Assembly (NCBI RefSeq): GCF_003460605.1
Contig: NZ_QTVN01000006.1
Coordinates: forward strand, 190,510-254,509
DNA from: Ruminococcus sp. AF31-8BH
Lineage (GTDB): Bacteria > Bacillota > Clostridia > Lachnospirales > Lachnospiraceae
Direction of reading: 5' to 3'
Length of the DNA: 64,000 nt
Shown: piece after piece, positions 27,236-34,175 of the stretch
How the letters are laid out: each line of letters begins with the position of its first letter
Position numbering within the stretch: position 1 is the stretch's first letter
Notes under the pieces: model-generated
Databases searched by the model: none
Told to the model about the DNA's origin: nothing
Seen by the model: the letters and a program-made list of their open reading frames with translations, nothing else
Translations under genes and position numbers: made by a program

Positions 27236-28080
27236 CCCAGCCCCTCCACTTCTTTGGCATTGGTAACCTTACGGTACAAAAGGATCATCAAGGTGGTAAG
27301 GATCATCATGATCACTGCCAGGGCTGCTGCAAAGGGCCAGTTATTTCCCCTGGTCATCTGATCCTGGATCAGGCTTCCTACCAGCACCACTTTATTTCCG
27401 CCCAGAATATCTGCTATGAAAAACAGCCCCATGGATGGGATAAAGGTCAGAATCACACCTGACAAAAGTCCGGGCAGGGTCAGCTTAAAGCTAACCGTCC
27501 AAAAGGCTTTTATTTTGCCGGCACCAAGATCCCGGGCTGCCTCCACCAAAGACCAGTCCAGCTTTTCCGCACTGGAATATACAGACAAGATCATAAAAGG
27601 CAGCAGCACATAAATCATACCGATTACAATTGCCGGGTAACTGTACATCAGCTTCAAAGGCTTCTCGATCAGGCCAAGCTTCTTCAGAAGGAAATTCAGA
27701 AGTCCTTTTTTCTGAAGAATAATGATCCAGCCATAAAGACGGATCAGGGAATTCACCCAGAAGGGAAGCATAAGAAGCAGCATGGCTTTCTTTTTGCCGC
27801 CGGCCGGCAGCTTCGCCATATAATAGCCAAAAGGATAGCCGATCAGTGTTATAAACAGGGTGCTTGTAAAAGCAAGCTGAAAGGACTGGGCAAATGTATT
27901 CAGATATACAGGCTCTAATAGCTTTCTGTAATTATCCAGTGTAAAAATCCACTGTACCCCGTGAACTTCTCCGGGAGTGGCAAAGCTTAAAGCAACCATA
28001 TAGAGAAGTGGGCAGGCTACAAATATCAGGGTAAAAATATATAAAGGAAGAATCATCCATATCCGGCTTTTTTTGCCCAT
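27232..28080 (-). CDS. potB: Polyamine-type ABC transporter permease (PotB-like), first set
   Basis: A 282-residue permease with six hydrophobic segments. The N-terminal part IWMILPLYIFTLIFVACPLL and the EAA loop [20 protein letters not shown] identify the PotB/HisM type. It overlaps the ATPase stop by one base and the PotC start by four, the tight coupling usual for importer subunits. It is clearly diverged from the PotB of the second set, so the two sets are old paralogues or were brought together, not a recent duplication. Confidence 0.9.
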   Translation of the reverse strand: MGKKSRIWMILPLYIFTLIFVACPLLYMVALSFATPGEVHGVQWIFTLDNYRKLLEPVYLNTFAQSFQLAFTSTLFITLIGYPFGYYMAKLPAGGKKKAMLLLMLPFWVNSLIRLYGWIIILQKKGLLNFLLKKLGLIEKPLKLMYSYPAIVIGMIYVLLPFMILSVYSSAEKLDWSLVEAARDLGAGKIKAFWTVSFKLTLPGLLSGVILTFIPSMGLFFIADILGGNKVVLVGSLIQDQMTRGNNWPFAAALAVIMMILTTLMILLYRKVTNAKEVEGLG

Positions 28081-29156
28081 CAGTTTATACCTCCCTTAGG
28101 ACGGTCCACCAAAACCGCAGCCTTCGGTTCAAAGCGCCAGCAAATCTGCTGTCCCGGCTGAATGTCTGCATTCATACCGAAGCGGCTGGCTGTAACCTCA
28201 TCACCATTTGGCAGGGTAAGTAAAACCCTGAGCTGCCCTGCTGCAAAATTTTTCTCCTTCACAGTGGCATGCAAGTTGCCATTTTCCTCCAGCAGAATGT
28301 TTTCACCACGAAGGGCAACCGTAACGTTTTCCCCGACATTTACCTTTTCCTCTGTATCAATAGAAGCCACTTCATCTCCCAGCTTCACTTTTATGTGGTG
28401 CCCGTTTTTCTCTGCTACAGTTCCCTTGAGAATATTGGCATTTCCTACAAAGGCAGCCACATAGCTGGTCTTCGGATGATTATAAATTTCATCCGGTGTT
28501 CCGATCTGCTCAAATTGCCCCTGATTCATTACCACGATCCGGTCAGACATATTGATGGCCTCCTCCTGATCATGGGTAATATAAATAAAAGTAATTCCCA
28601 GCTTCTTCTGCAAACGCTTCAGCTCCAGCTGCATGGTACGGCGAAGCTGCAGATCCAGTGCTCCAAGGGGTTCATCCAGAAGCAACACTCTCGGATTATT
28701 TGCCAGTGCTCTGGCAATTGCCACTCTCTGTTTCTGACCGCCGGAAAGCTCTGAGGGCTTTCGCTTCTCATACCCCTCCAGCTGCACAAGCTCCAGCATC
28801 TCTTTCACCTTTTTCTTAATCTCAGCCTTGGGAGCCTTACGGATTTTCAGGCCATACCCAATATTATCCGCCACATTCATGTGGGGAAAAAGGGCATAGT
28901 TCTGAAATACCGTGTTCACATCTCGCTGATTAGGTTCAAGAGCAGTCACATCCTGTCCCTCCAGCCACACACTGCCACTGTCAGGCTGCTCCAAGCCTGC
29001 GATAATACGCAAGGTGGTTGTCTTGCCGCAGCCGGAAGCACCTAGCAGGGTTACAAACTCGCCCTGCCGGATTGTAAGATTTATTCCCTGAAGAACATCC
29101 TCGCCGGGGGCAAAGCTTTTTTTCAGATTTTTTAATTCAAGAAATGAGTCAGACAT
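28080..29156 (-). CDS. potA: Polyamine-type ABC transporter ATPase (PotA-like), first set
   Basis: A 358-residue ATPase, first gene of the seven-gene transporter operon. Walker [15 protein letters not shown], signature [16 protein letters not shown], Walker [13 protein letters not shown] and H-loop YITHDQEEAI are all intact. The C-terminal TOBE part (VALRGENILLEENGNLHATV) is recognisable. The start has GAGGAGGGGA upstream. The 190-base leader between its promoter and the start is highly structured (29183-29296), which suggests RNA-level control of the whole operon. Confidence 0.93.
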   Translation of the reverse strand: MSDSFLELKNLKKSFAPGEDVLQGINLTIRQGEFVTLLGASGCGKTTTLRIIAGLEQPDSGSVWLEGQDVTALEPNQRDVNTVFQNYALFPHMNVADNIGYGLKIRKAPKAEIKKKVKEMLELVQLEGYEKRKPSELSGGQKQRVAIARALANNPRVLLLDEPLGALDLQLRRTMQLELKRLQKKLGITFIYITHDQEEAINMSDRIVVMNQGQFEQIGTPDEIYNHPKTSYVAAFVGNANILKGTVAEKNGHHIKVKLGDEVASIDTEEKVNVGENVTVALRGENILLEENGNLHATVKEKNFAAGQLRVLLTLPNGDEVTASRFGMNADIQPGQQICWRFEPKAAVLVDRPKGGIN

Positions 29157-29182
29157 TCATTCCCCTCCTCTCTGTTTTTGTG

Positions 29183-29296
29183 AAAAAAAATACGGGCTGC
29201 CGAAATAACGAAGCCCTTGATGGACTTCGGCATTAACATAATAAATGTTAATGCAGTGCTATTACTGCACCTTACGAAATCGGTAACCCGTATTTT
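29183..29296 (-). promoter_or_regulatory. Structured 5' leader, candidate riboswitch or attenuator, of the polyamine-type transporter operon
   Basis: On the minus strand, AAAATACGGG (29296-29287) pairs perfectly with CCCGTATTTT (29196-29187), closing a domain of about 110 bases. Inside are TGCAGT/ACTGCA, a perfect 10-bp hairpin GCATTAACAT/ATGTTAATGC (29230-29254) with a 5-base loop, and GCCGA-AGTCC/GGGCT-TCGGC. The closing stem is followed at once by eight Us, so forming it would create an intrinsic terminator 26 bases before the first start codon. That is the layout of an OFF switch. No known riboswitch core was recognised (purine, glycine, TPP, SAM, guanidine-I, THF and c-di-GMP were considered). 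The structure is seen; its regulatory role and ligand are inference. Confidence 0.6.
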
Positions 29297-29352
29297 CATA
29301 TAATTTGCCGAAAAAAGGTACGCCAAAAGCAGGTCCGTCCTGTTCAAGGTAT

Positions 29353-29381
29353 ATTCTATCATGGAGTATACCCTTTTGCAA
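29353..29381 (-). promoter_or_regulatory. Promoter for the polyamine-type transporter operon
   Basis: On the minus strand TTGCAA (29376-29381) and TAGAAT (29353-29358) are spaced by 17 bp. Transcription would start near 29346, leaving a leader of about 190 bases that contains the structured domain. The T-run after the tRNA-Thr gene overlaps the -35, so the two units are compactly arranged. Confidence 0.65.
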
Positions 29382-29389
29382 AATAAAAA

Positions 29390-29462
29390 AGCTGGAAATG
29401 AGACTCGAACTCACGACCCCTTCATTACGAGTGAAGTGCTCTACCGACTGAGCTATTCCAGC
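29390..29462 (-). tRNA. tRNA-Thr (anticodon CGT)
   Basis: A 73-base cloverleaf on the minus strand. The acceptor arms are GCTGGAA and TTCCAGC; the D arm contains AGCTCAGTCGGTAGAGC. The anticodon stem CTTCA/TGAAG encloses CTCGTAA, anticodon CGT, which reads ACG threonine codons. The T arm is GTGAG-TTCGAGT-CTCAT, with GTTCGAGTC intact. CCA is not encoded; a T-rich terminator follows immediately. Confidence 0.95.
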
Positions 29463-29470
29463 TTATATGT

Positions 29471-29492
29471 CGGCAGATGAAAACATCTGCCG
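29471..29492. terminator. Hairpin between the AllA-like gene and tRNA-Thr
   Basis: CGGCAGATG (29471-29479) and CATCTGCCG (29484-29492) form a perfect 9-bp stem with a 4-base loop. It lies just after the AllA-like gene on the minus strand and just before the tRNA. No long T-run follows, so it is either a weak terminator or a processing stem. Confidence 0.5.
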
Positions 29493-29512
29493 GGCACAAT
29501 TGCTATTTTAAT

Positions 29513-30016
29513 TTATACATCTGCATTTGTCAAGGAAATTTTGAACCAGTCTTCCTGGGAAAATTCCACCACTGTGCAATCATTTGCATAGGTGCATTCT
29601 GGAAGAATGATCATGGCATGAAGAACATCATTATGAACCGGAAGTGGACATAAATGCCAGATTGCAGGGTTGATTTTTACCATGCAGCCCTTTGGAACAA
29701 TAAATGCCTTGGTAAGCTCCGGAACCGGTGTTCCGCCGGAAGCCGGTGCAACATGAATGATCATATCATCATCCAATGCCACAATTCCTTCCCAGGTTGT
29801 TGTATGATACTCTGCCATCTTTATAACCCTGTCGTCCTTTTTCACTGAAATAGGAGAAAAGCCCATGCTTCCCATACAGGTTCCAGAAATACGATCCGGA
29901 TAAAAGCTGTGGATCTCACCCTGCAGCGGATAGCCCTCAGGCTCTGTCATGGAATAAAAGGTTCCAAATGGCGCAAAATCCGATACATTAATTTTTACTG
30001 CTGTAAGCTCTCTCAT
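29513..30016 (-). CDS. Ureidoglycolate lyase (AllA)-family cupin
   Basis: A 167-residue single-domain protein resembling the ureidoglycolate lyase family of small beta-barrel enzymes. The start LTAVKINVSDFAPFGTFYSM matches the usual opening (F-x-x-F/Y-G), followed by MAEYHTTTWEGIVALDDD, FIVPKGCMVKINPAIWHLCP with the conserved G-x-x-W-H barrel strand, and DCTVVEF at the end. In allantoin breakdown this enzyme splits ureidoglycolate into glyoxylate and urea. No allantoin genes lie nearby, so a different small substrate is possible. It has GGAGGA upstream and is 32 bp downstream of the glgB-like gene, so it may be co-transcribed with it. Confidence 0.65.
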   Translation of the reverse strand: MRELTAVKINVSDFAPFGTFYSMTEPEGYPLQGEIHSFYPDRISGTCMGSMGFSPISVKKDDRVIKMAEYHTTTWEGIVALDDDMIIHVAPASGGTPVPELTKAFIVPKGCMVKINPAIWHLCPLPVHNDVLHAMIILPECTYANDCTVVEFSQEDWFKISLTNADV

Positions 30017-30048
30017 TTTAAAAAATCCTCCTCAGTTAATAGTTCCTG

Positions 30049-32277
30049 TTATTTTGTGTTTGTCGCCTTCTTTGTTGTTTTTGCAGCTTTTGAAGTCGTC
30101 ACCTTCTTCGTTGTTTTTGCAGCTTTTGAAGTCGTCACCTTCTTCGTTGTTTTTGCAGTTTTTGAAGCGATTACCCTCTTGGCAGGTGCCTTCCCCGGCA
30201 CGCAGCTGTAAATGCTGACACCAAGTGCAGGCAGCTTCACTTTAATAGAATACTCCCGCTCGTCCCACTCTTCTGCCTTTGCTGCTTTAACCCGGGCATT
30301 TACAACGCCCTCACCACCAAACTCTGCTGCGTCACTGTTAAAGACTTCTTTATATTTGCCTGCAAACGGTACGCCAACCTGGTAATTCTCATAAGGAATG
30401 GCAGCAAAATTGCAGATCACCAGAAGCGTTTCCTCCGGCTTTTCTGTTTTGCGAAGGAAAGTGATCACATTTTCCTCGTACTTCATCAGCTGAATCCACT
30501 CGAATCCGTCATAATCGTCATCCAGCTTATAAAGAGCAGGAGAATTTTTGTAAAGAGCATTCAATGCCTGAATGCATTTCGCCAGCCCCTCTGGCATATC
30601 CCCCTGTGGTGCCATCATCTTGCAGCCGGGATGTACCATCATATAGGAATAAGCAGCTCTTACCTGTGCCAGCTTCTGCTTCTCATCTCCTGGAAGCTTA
30701 TCCATAAATTCCCCAAGAGTTCCCACATCTCTGCTTCCAAGGGTGAGTACATAATGCTCAGAATATGCATATAAGGTAGACAAAGTCAATTGGTCATGAT
30801 AATTTTTCCGAAGGACAGGATCTACGGAAAGATAGAACAGAAAATCTCTGGTCCATCCGCCGCTCCACTTGTAGTCAAAGCCAATATGATCATTCTCTAC
30901 ACAATCTGTCAGCTCCGGCCACAGGCCGTCCTCCTGGGCAATGAGAAGCGCGCCCGGATTACGTTTCTTCACAATGGAATTAAGATGCTTCAGGAATTCT
31001 ATGGCATGCAGGTTCTCATTGGAGCCGTACATATTCGGTGTCCATCCGTCTTTTCTTCCGTAATCCAGGTAAAGCATGGCATCCACGTCATCCATGCGAA
31101 GTCCGTCTGCATGGAAAACCTCCAGCCAGAAGCAGGCACCTGAAATCAGGAAATCCTTTACCATAGGACTGTCATAATTATAAAGCATGGTTCCCCACAT
31201 AGGATGAACTGCCATACCAGGATCCTTCACCTCATAAAGAACAGTTCCGTCAAATTTCTCCAGTCCGCCCTCATATCTTGGGAACTGGGCCGGGGACCAG
31301 TCAAGGATCACACCGATTCCTTCCTGATGAAGCTGGTCAACAAAGGCAGCAAACTCCTTAGGCTCTCCATATCGTGTGCTAAGGGCAAAATATGCAGAGG
31401 TAGGATAGCCATCTGCCTCATCCTCCAGAAATTCCATAACCGGATGCAGCTCCACATGGGTATAGCCCTCTTCCTTCAGAAAAGAAACTAATTCCTTCTT
31501 ATTATTCCACTTGCCAAGGCTTGTCTCATAGATAGAAACCGGCTGTCTGCGGTCATCGTACTTCTTCCGGTCCTTCATCCACTTGCCGTCATTCCATTCA
31601 AAGTCTGACACATCTGCCACAACCGAGTTCCATTCCGGCGCCGCAACAGCTCTGTTTCCATAGGGGTCTGCCTTCTGAAGAAGGACATCCCCTTTCGCCT
31701 TGATTTCATACCGGTAGGCATCTCCCACTTTCACTCCCGGAACAAACAGCTGGAAAATACCGGACCTTGGCATCTTATGCATAGGAAGCACTCTGCCGTC
31801 CCAGTCATTAAAGTCTCCCACAACGCTTACACGAATGGCATTGGGTGCCCACACTGCAAAATGAGTTCCGCTTACCCCATTCATGACCATAGGGTGTGCT
31901 CCTAGCTTCTTATAGCCTTCATAATATACGCCGCACAAGAAGGCTGTCTCATCCTCCTCTGTGAGGATTCCGCCAAAGCCATAGGCATCCTTAAAGCTTC
32001 TTTCTTTATCACTTGTCTGTATCTGAAATTCGTATTCAGGGATTCTCCTTCCCGGAATTAAAACTCCATAATAGCCAGCTTCATCCTCCAGCTCCATCTG
32101 GTATTTCTTATTCCCAACAGCTACCGCTGCTGACTTGGCACCTGGGAAAAAGCCCTGTATCAGCACACCATCCGGTGTCAGTCTGGGTCCCATCACATCT
32201 CTTGGAGCTGTCTCTTCTCCATAAACAATTGCTTCAATTCCTGCCCAATTCATATAATCATATACAGTTTTACTCAT
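30049..32277 (-). CDS. glgB: Divergent 1,4-alpha-glucan branching enzyme (GlgB-like), with Lys-rich repeat tail
   Basis: GH13 family protein, 742 residues. A CBM48-type N-terminal domain (HFAVWAPNAIRVSVVGDFNDW) precedes the barrel: THVELHPVMEFLEDE, DGLRMDDVDAMLYLDY with the nucleophile Asp near 390, and LLIAQEDGLWPELT with the acid Glu near 446. At the fourth catalytic region the usual S-H-D-E is S-R-D-V (about 512-515): the Asp is kept but the His is replaced, and the following F-M-G-x-E-F-x-Q motif is absent. Residues about 703-742 are three near-identical 12-residue repeats of the SKAAKTTKKVTT type. I chose the start at 32277 for its GGAGAG site. It may still branch glycogen, but the changed site makes altered specificity or activity possible. 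Confidence 0.82.
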   Translation of the reverse strand: MSKTVYDYMNWAGIEAIVYGEETAPRDVMGPRLTPDGVLIQGFFPGAKSAAVAVGNKKYQMELEDEAGYYGVLIPGRRIPEYEFQIQTSDKERSFKDAYGFGGILTEEDETAFLCGVYYEGYKKLGAHPMVMNGVSGTHFAVWAPNAIRVSVVGDFNDWDGRVLPMHKMPRSGIFQLFVPGVKVGDAYRYEIKAKGDVLLQKADPYGNRAVAAPEWNSVVADVSDFEWNDGKWMKDRKKYDDRRQPVSIYETSLGKWNNKKELVSFLKEEGYTHVELHPVMEFLEDEADGYPTSAYFALSTRYGEPKEFAAFVDQLHQEGIGVILDWSPAQFPRYEGGLEKFDGTVLYEVKDPGMAVHPMWGTMLYNYDSPMVKDFLISGACFWLEVFHADGLRMDDVDAMLYLDYGRKDGWTPNMYGSNENLHAIEFLKHLNSIVKKRNPGALLIAQEDGLWPELTDCVENDHIGFDYKWSGGWTRDFLFYLSVDPVLRKNYHDQLTLSTLYAYSEHYVLTLGSRDVGTLGEFMDKLPGDEKQKLAQVRAAYSYMMVHPGCKMMAPQGDMPEGLAKCIQALNALYKNSPALYKLDDDYDGFEWIQLMKYEENVITFLRKTEKPEETLLVICNFAAIPYENYQVGVPFAGKYKEVFNSDAAEFGGEGVVNARVKAAKAEEWDEREYSIKVKLPALGVSIYSCVPGKAPAKRVIASKTAKTTKKVTTSKAAKTTKKVTTSKAAKTTKKATNTK
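30055..30165 (-). repeat. 36-bp tandem repeat encoding the GlgB tail
   Basis: Three consecutive copies of a 36-bp unit (CTTCTTCGTTGTTTTTGCAG and the following 16 bases) encode the repeated 12-residue Lys/Thr/Ala segment. The first two copies are almost identical, so copy number probably varies by slippage between strains. Confidence 0.85.
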
Positions 32278-32466
32278 ATGCTCTCCATTTCTCCGCACAA
32301 CCTGCGGCCACCCACAGTATTAATATCCTGCCCTTAAAATCTGTCTGAAAAATCCATCCGCAGGTAATGGTTATTTATTACTATTTTACCATTTTAAACT
32401 GAAAAAATAAAGGAATTTGTTTGACAAATCTTACCTGCTGCGTTAAATTATTGGTATATATTTTCA

Positions 32467-32493
32467 CTAGGGCATGTTTGTAAATGGCTCTAG
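32467..32493. repeat. Possible remnant of the CTAGAGCATGTTTG palindromic repeat
   Basis: CTAGGGCATGTTTG (32467-32480) is followed within 4 bases by GGCTCTAG (32486-32493). These match the left end (CTAGAGCATGTTTG) and right end (GCTCTAG) of the 166-bp hairpin element at 47556-47721, as if everything between had been lost. It lies between the kinase ribosome binding site and its likely promoter, and may be an excision scar. The match is short. Confidence 0.35.
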
Positions 32494-32513
32494 AAGCTAA
32501 GGAGGATTTTTCA

Positions 32514-33488
32514 ATGAGCAATCGAAGCTATGATGTGACTGCACTGGGTGAACTTCTGATCGACTTCACAGAGAATGGTACCAGCACACAGGGCAACCCT
32601 ATTATGGAGGCCAATCCAGGCGGAGCCCCATGCAATGTTCTTGCTATGCTGAATCGTCTTGGAAAGAAAACTGCTTTCATCGGCAAGGTTGGAAAAGACA
32701 TGTTTGGAAATCAGCTCAAGGCTGCTGTTGAAGAAGTTGGAATTGATACACAGGCACTTGTTATGGATGATGAGGTGCATACCACACTGGCATTTGTTCA
32801 CACCTATCCGGATGGGGACAGAGATTTTTCTTTCTACCGCAATCCTGGTGCTGACATGATGCTGACCATTGACGAGGTTCCGGATGATTTGATCCGTGAT
32901 TCCCGTATCTTCCATTTCGGAACTCTTTCTTCTACTCATGAGGGCGTTCGTAAGGCTACCCGCCATGCCATCGACGTAGCTAAGGAAGCCGGATGTATTA
33001 TCACCTTTGACCCGAACCTTCGTCCGCCACTCTGGAAGTCCTTAGAGGATGCCAGAAAAGAGATTGAGTACGGTCTTACCAAATGCGATGTGCTGAAGAT
33101 TTCTGACAACGAGGTAGAATTTCTCTTCGATACTACAGACTATGATAAGGGTGCAGCCCTTATTGAAGAGAAGTACCACATTCCCCTTGTACTGATCACT
33201 ATGGGTAAGGACGGAAGCCGTGCTTACTACAAGGGCCGCCGTGTAGAATGTGCACCATTCCTTCAGGAGCATACTATTGAGACTACAGGTGCCGGAGATA
33301 CCTTCTGCGCCAGCATTCTGAATTATGTTCTGGAGCATGGTCTTGAGAACCTCTCCGATGAGAATCTTATGGAAATGCTTACCTTCGCCAACGCAGGAGC
33401 TTCCCTCATTACCACTCGTAAGGGTGCGCTTCGCGTAATGCCGACCCGCGAGGAAGTACTGGAATTCATTGCTAAGAGCGGCAGATAA
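32514..33488 (+). CDS. PfkB-family sugar kinase (fructokinase-like)
   Basis: Ribokinase/PfkB-family kinase, 324 residues. VTALGELLIDFTENG opens the fold; NPGGAPCNVLAMLNRLGKKT is the first signature with the G-G-A-x-x-N sugar-binding loop. FIGKVGKDMFGNQLKAAVEE, LAFVHTYPDGDRDFSFYRNP and FDPNLRPPLW follow, and TTGAGDTFCASILNYVL holds the G-A-G-D anion hole and catalytic Asp. The set is characteristic of bacterial fructokinases (ATP + fructose to fructose-6-phosphate). The start at 32514 has AAGGAGG; ten codons further upstream are open but lack a site. A terminator follows directly, and a palindromic remnant lies upstream. It is divergent to the glgB-like gene. Confidence 0.88.
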   Translation: MSNRSYDVTALGELLIDFTENGTSTQGNPIMEANPGGAPCNVLAMLNRLGKKTAFIGKVGKDMFGNQLKAAVEEVGIDTQALVMDDEVHTTLAFVHTYPDGDRDFSFYRNPGADMMLTIDEVPDDLIRDSRIFHFGTLSSTHEGVRKATRHAIDVAKEAGCIITFDPNLRPPLWKSLEDARKEIEYGLTKCDVLKISDNEVEFLFDTTDYDKGAALIEEKYHIPLVLITMGKDGSRAYYKGRRVECAPFLQEHTIETTGAGDTFCASILNYVLEHGLENLSDENLMEMLTFANAGASLITTRKGALRVMPTREEVLEFIAKSGR

Positions 33489-33494
33489 AAAAGG

Positions 33495-33532
33495 AGCTGA
33501 CATTTGCGGTAGTTGCAGATGTCAGCTTTTTT
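33495..33532 (+). terminator. Intrinsic terminator after the sugar kinase
   Basis: AGCTGACAT (33495-33503) and ATGTCAGCT (33519-33527) form a perfect 9-bp stem followed by a run of Ts. It starts 7 bp after the kinase stop codon. Confidence 0.88.
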
Positions 33533-33590
33533 ATGCAATAAACTGTGTCTTCGGAAGCTAAATGGGATTTAGTTAATCAAGGCGGACGCA

Positions 33591-33660
33591 TTCCCCCAGG
33601 TGTACCGGGACAGCCAATGACGAATTTCGGGATTTGGCTGTCCCGGTACACCTGGGGGAA
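33591..33660. repeat. Perfect 26-bp inverted repeat (long hairpin)
   Basis: The left arm runs 33591-33616 (TTCCCCCAGGTGTACCGGGA and six more bases) and its exact reverse complement 33635-33660, around an 18-base loop. The arms are GC-rich in an AT-richer surrounding. No T-run follows, so it is not an ordinary terminator. The preceding GGCGGACGCATT also occurs, inverted, next to the structured repeat at 47732-47811, so both belong to one family of intergenic elements. Confidence 0.85.
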
Positions 33661-33877
33661 CGCTGGCTATTGAAATCTACTCCCGCAATCTGTATACTCG
33701 AACATTGCAACGCACAGCCGTGAATGTACATTGTTAAATCGTGTTCGGGTAACGCCACTACTTAAATAAGTAGATGATTGGAAACAGCAGAACCACAGAT
33801 AGCGTGCATCGGCTGGAATACCCTCCTAACGTCAGTGAAGAAGTATCGTTTTAGCACATTCTCCTTACCAGTAACCA

Positions 33878-34055
33878 GTGAGTTCGCAATGTATATTCGT
33901 GAGCAGGTCATTTCAGGAGCGATCTTAACGGAGACGAGATCCACTGTCTACGGAGACTTAACATCGAAGGCTCTCCTGAGATGTTTAGTCGCAGTTGACA
34001 GTTAGCTCGTTGGAGTGTTGCGACGACCTGCGATGAATATACATTGCGAACTCAC
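33878..34055. repeat. Structured intergenic element, copy A (nested inverted repeats)
   Basis: A perfect 21-bp outer stem pairs 33878-33898 (GTGAGTTCGCAATGTATATT, then C) with 34035-34055. GCAGGTC (33903-33909) pairs with GACCTGC (34025-34031), and further inside lie TCAGGAG/CTCCTGA, GATCT/AGATC and GTCT/AGAC hairpins. The right part (33992-34049) is about three-quarters identical to 47741-47799. The frames here are short and without ribosome binding sites, so a non-coding RNA or mobile palindromic unit is likelier than a gene. From 33661 to 33877 I see no feature. Confidence 0.6.
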
Positions 34056-34112
34056 GTCCTGATACTCAAATGACTAAAACAACTGATTCACTAAATCCCG
34101 CCACATTTTCGC

Positions 34113-34161
34113 AAAAAACTGCCCGCAGCGCAGCACCATCTCCGGCACCACACCACGGGCA
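34113..34161 (-). terminator. Intrinsic terminator after serA
   Basis: On the minus strand TGCCCG (34161-34156) pairs with CGGGCA (34125-34120) around a long GC-rich loop, followed by a run of six Ts. It lies 15 bp beyond the serA stop and ends the amino-acid operon. Confidence 0.6.
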
Positions 34162-34175
34162 TTTTATTCATCCTT

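Noticed and set aside
24556..29156. Recent tandem duplication as the source of the two transporter sets
   Set aside because: Protein sequences of the paired subunits differ throughout and lack long identical DNA, so the duplication is not recent.
29132..29362. 76-codon open frame across the leader and start of potA
   Set aside because: It begins inside the promoter, overlaps potA out of frame and follows the structured leader rather than coding composition.
33778..34005. 75-codon open frame inside the structured intergenic element
   Set aside because: No ribosome binding site, and it crosses the arms of the inverted repeat, so the coding potential is a by-product of the repeat.
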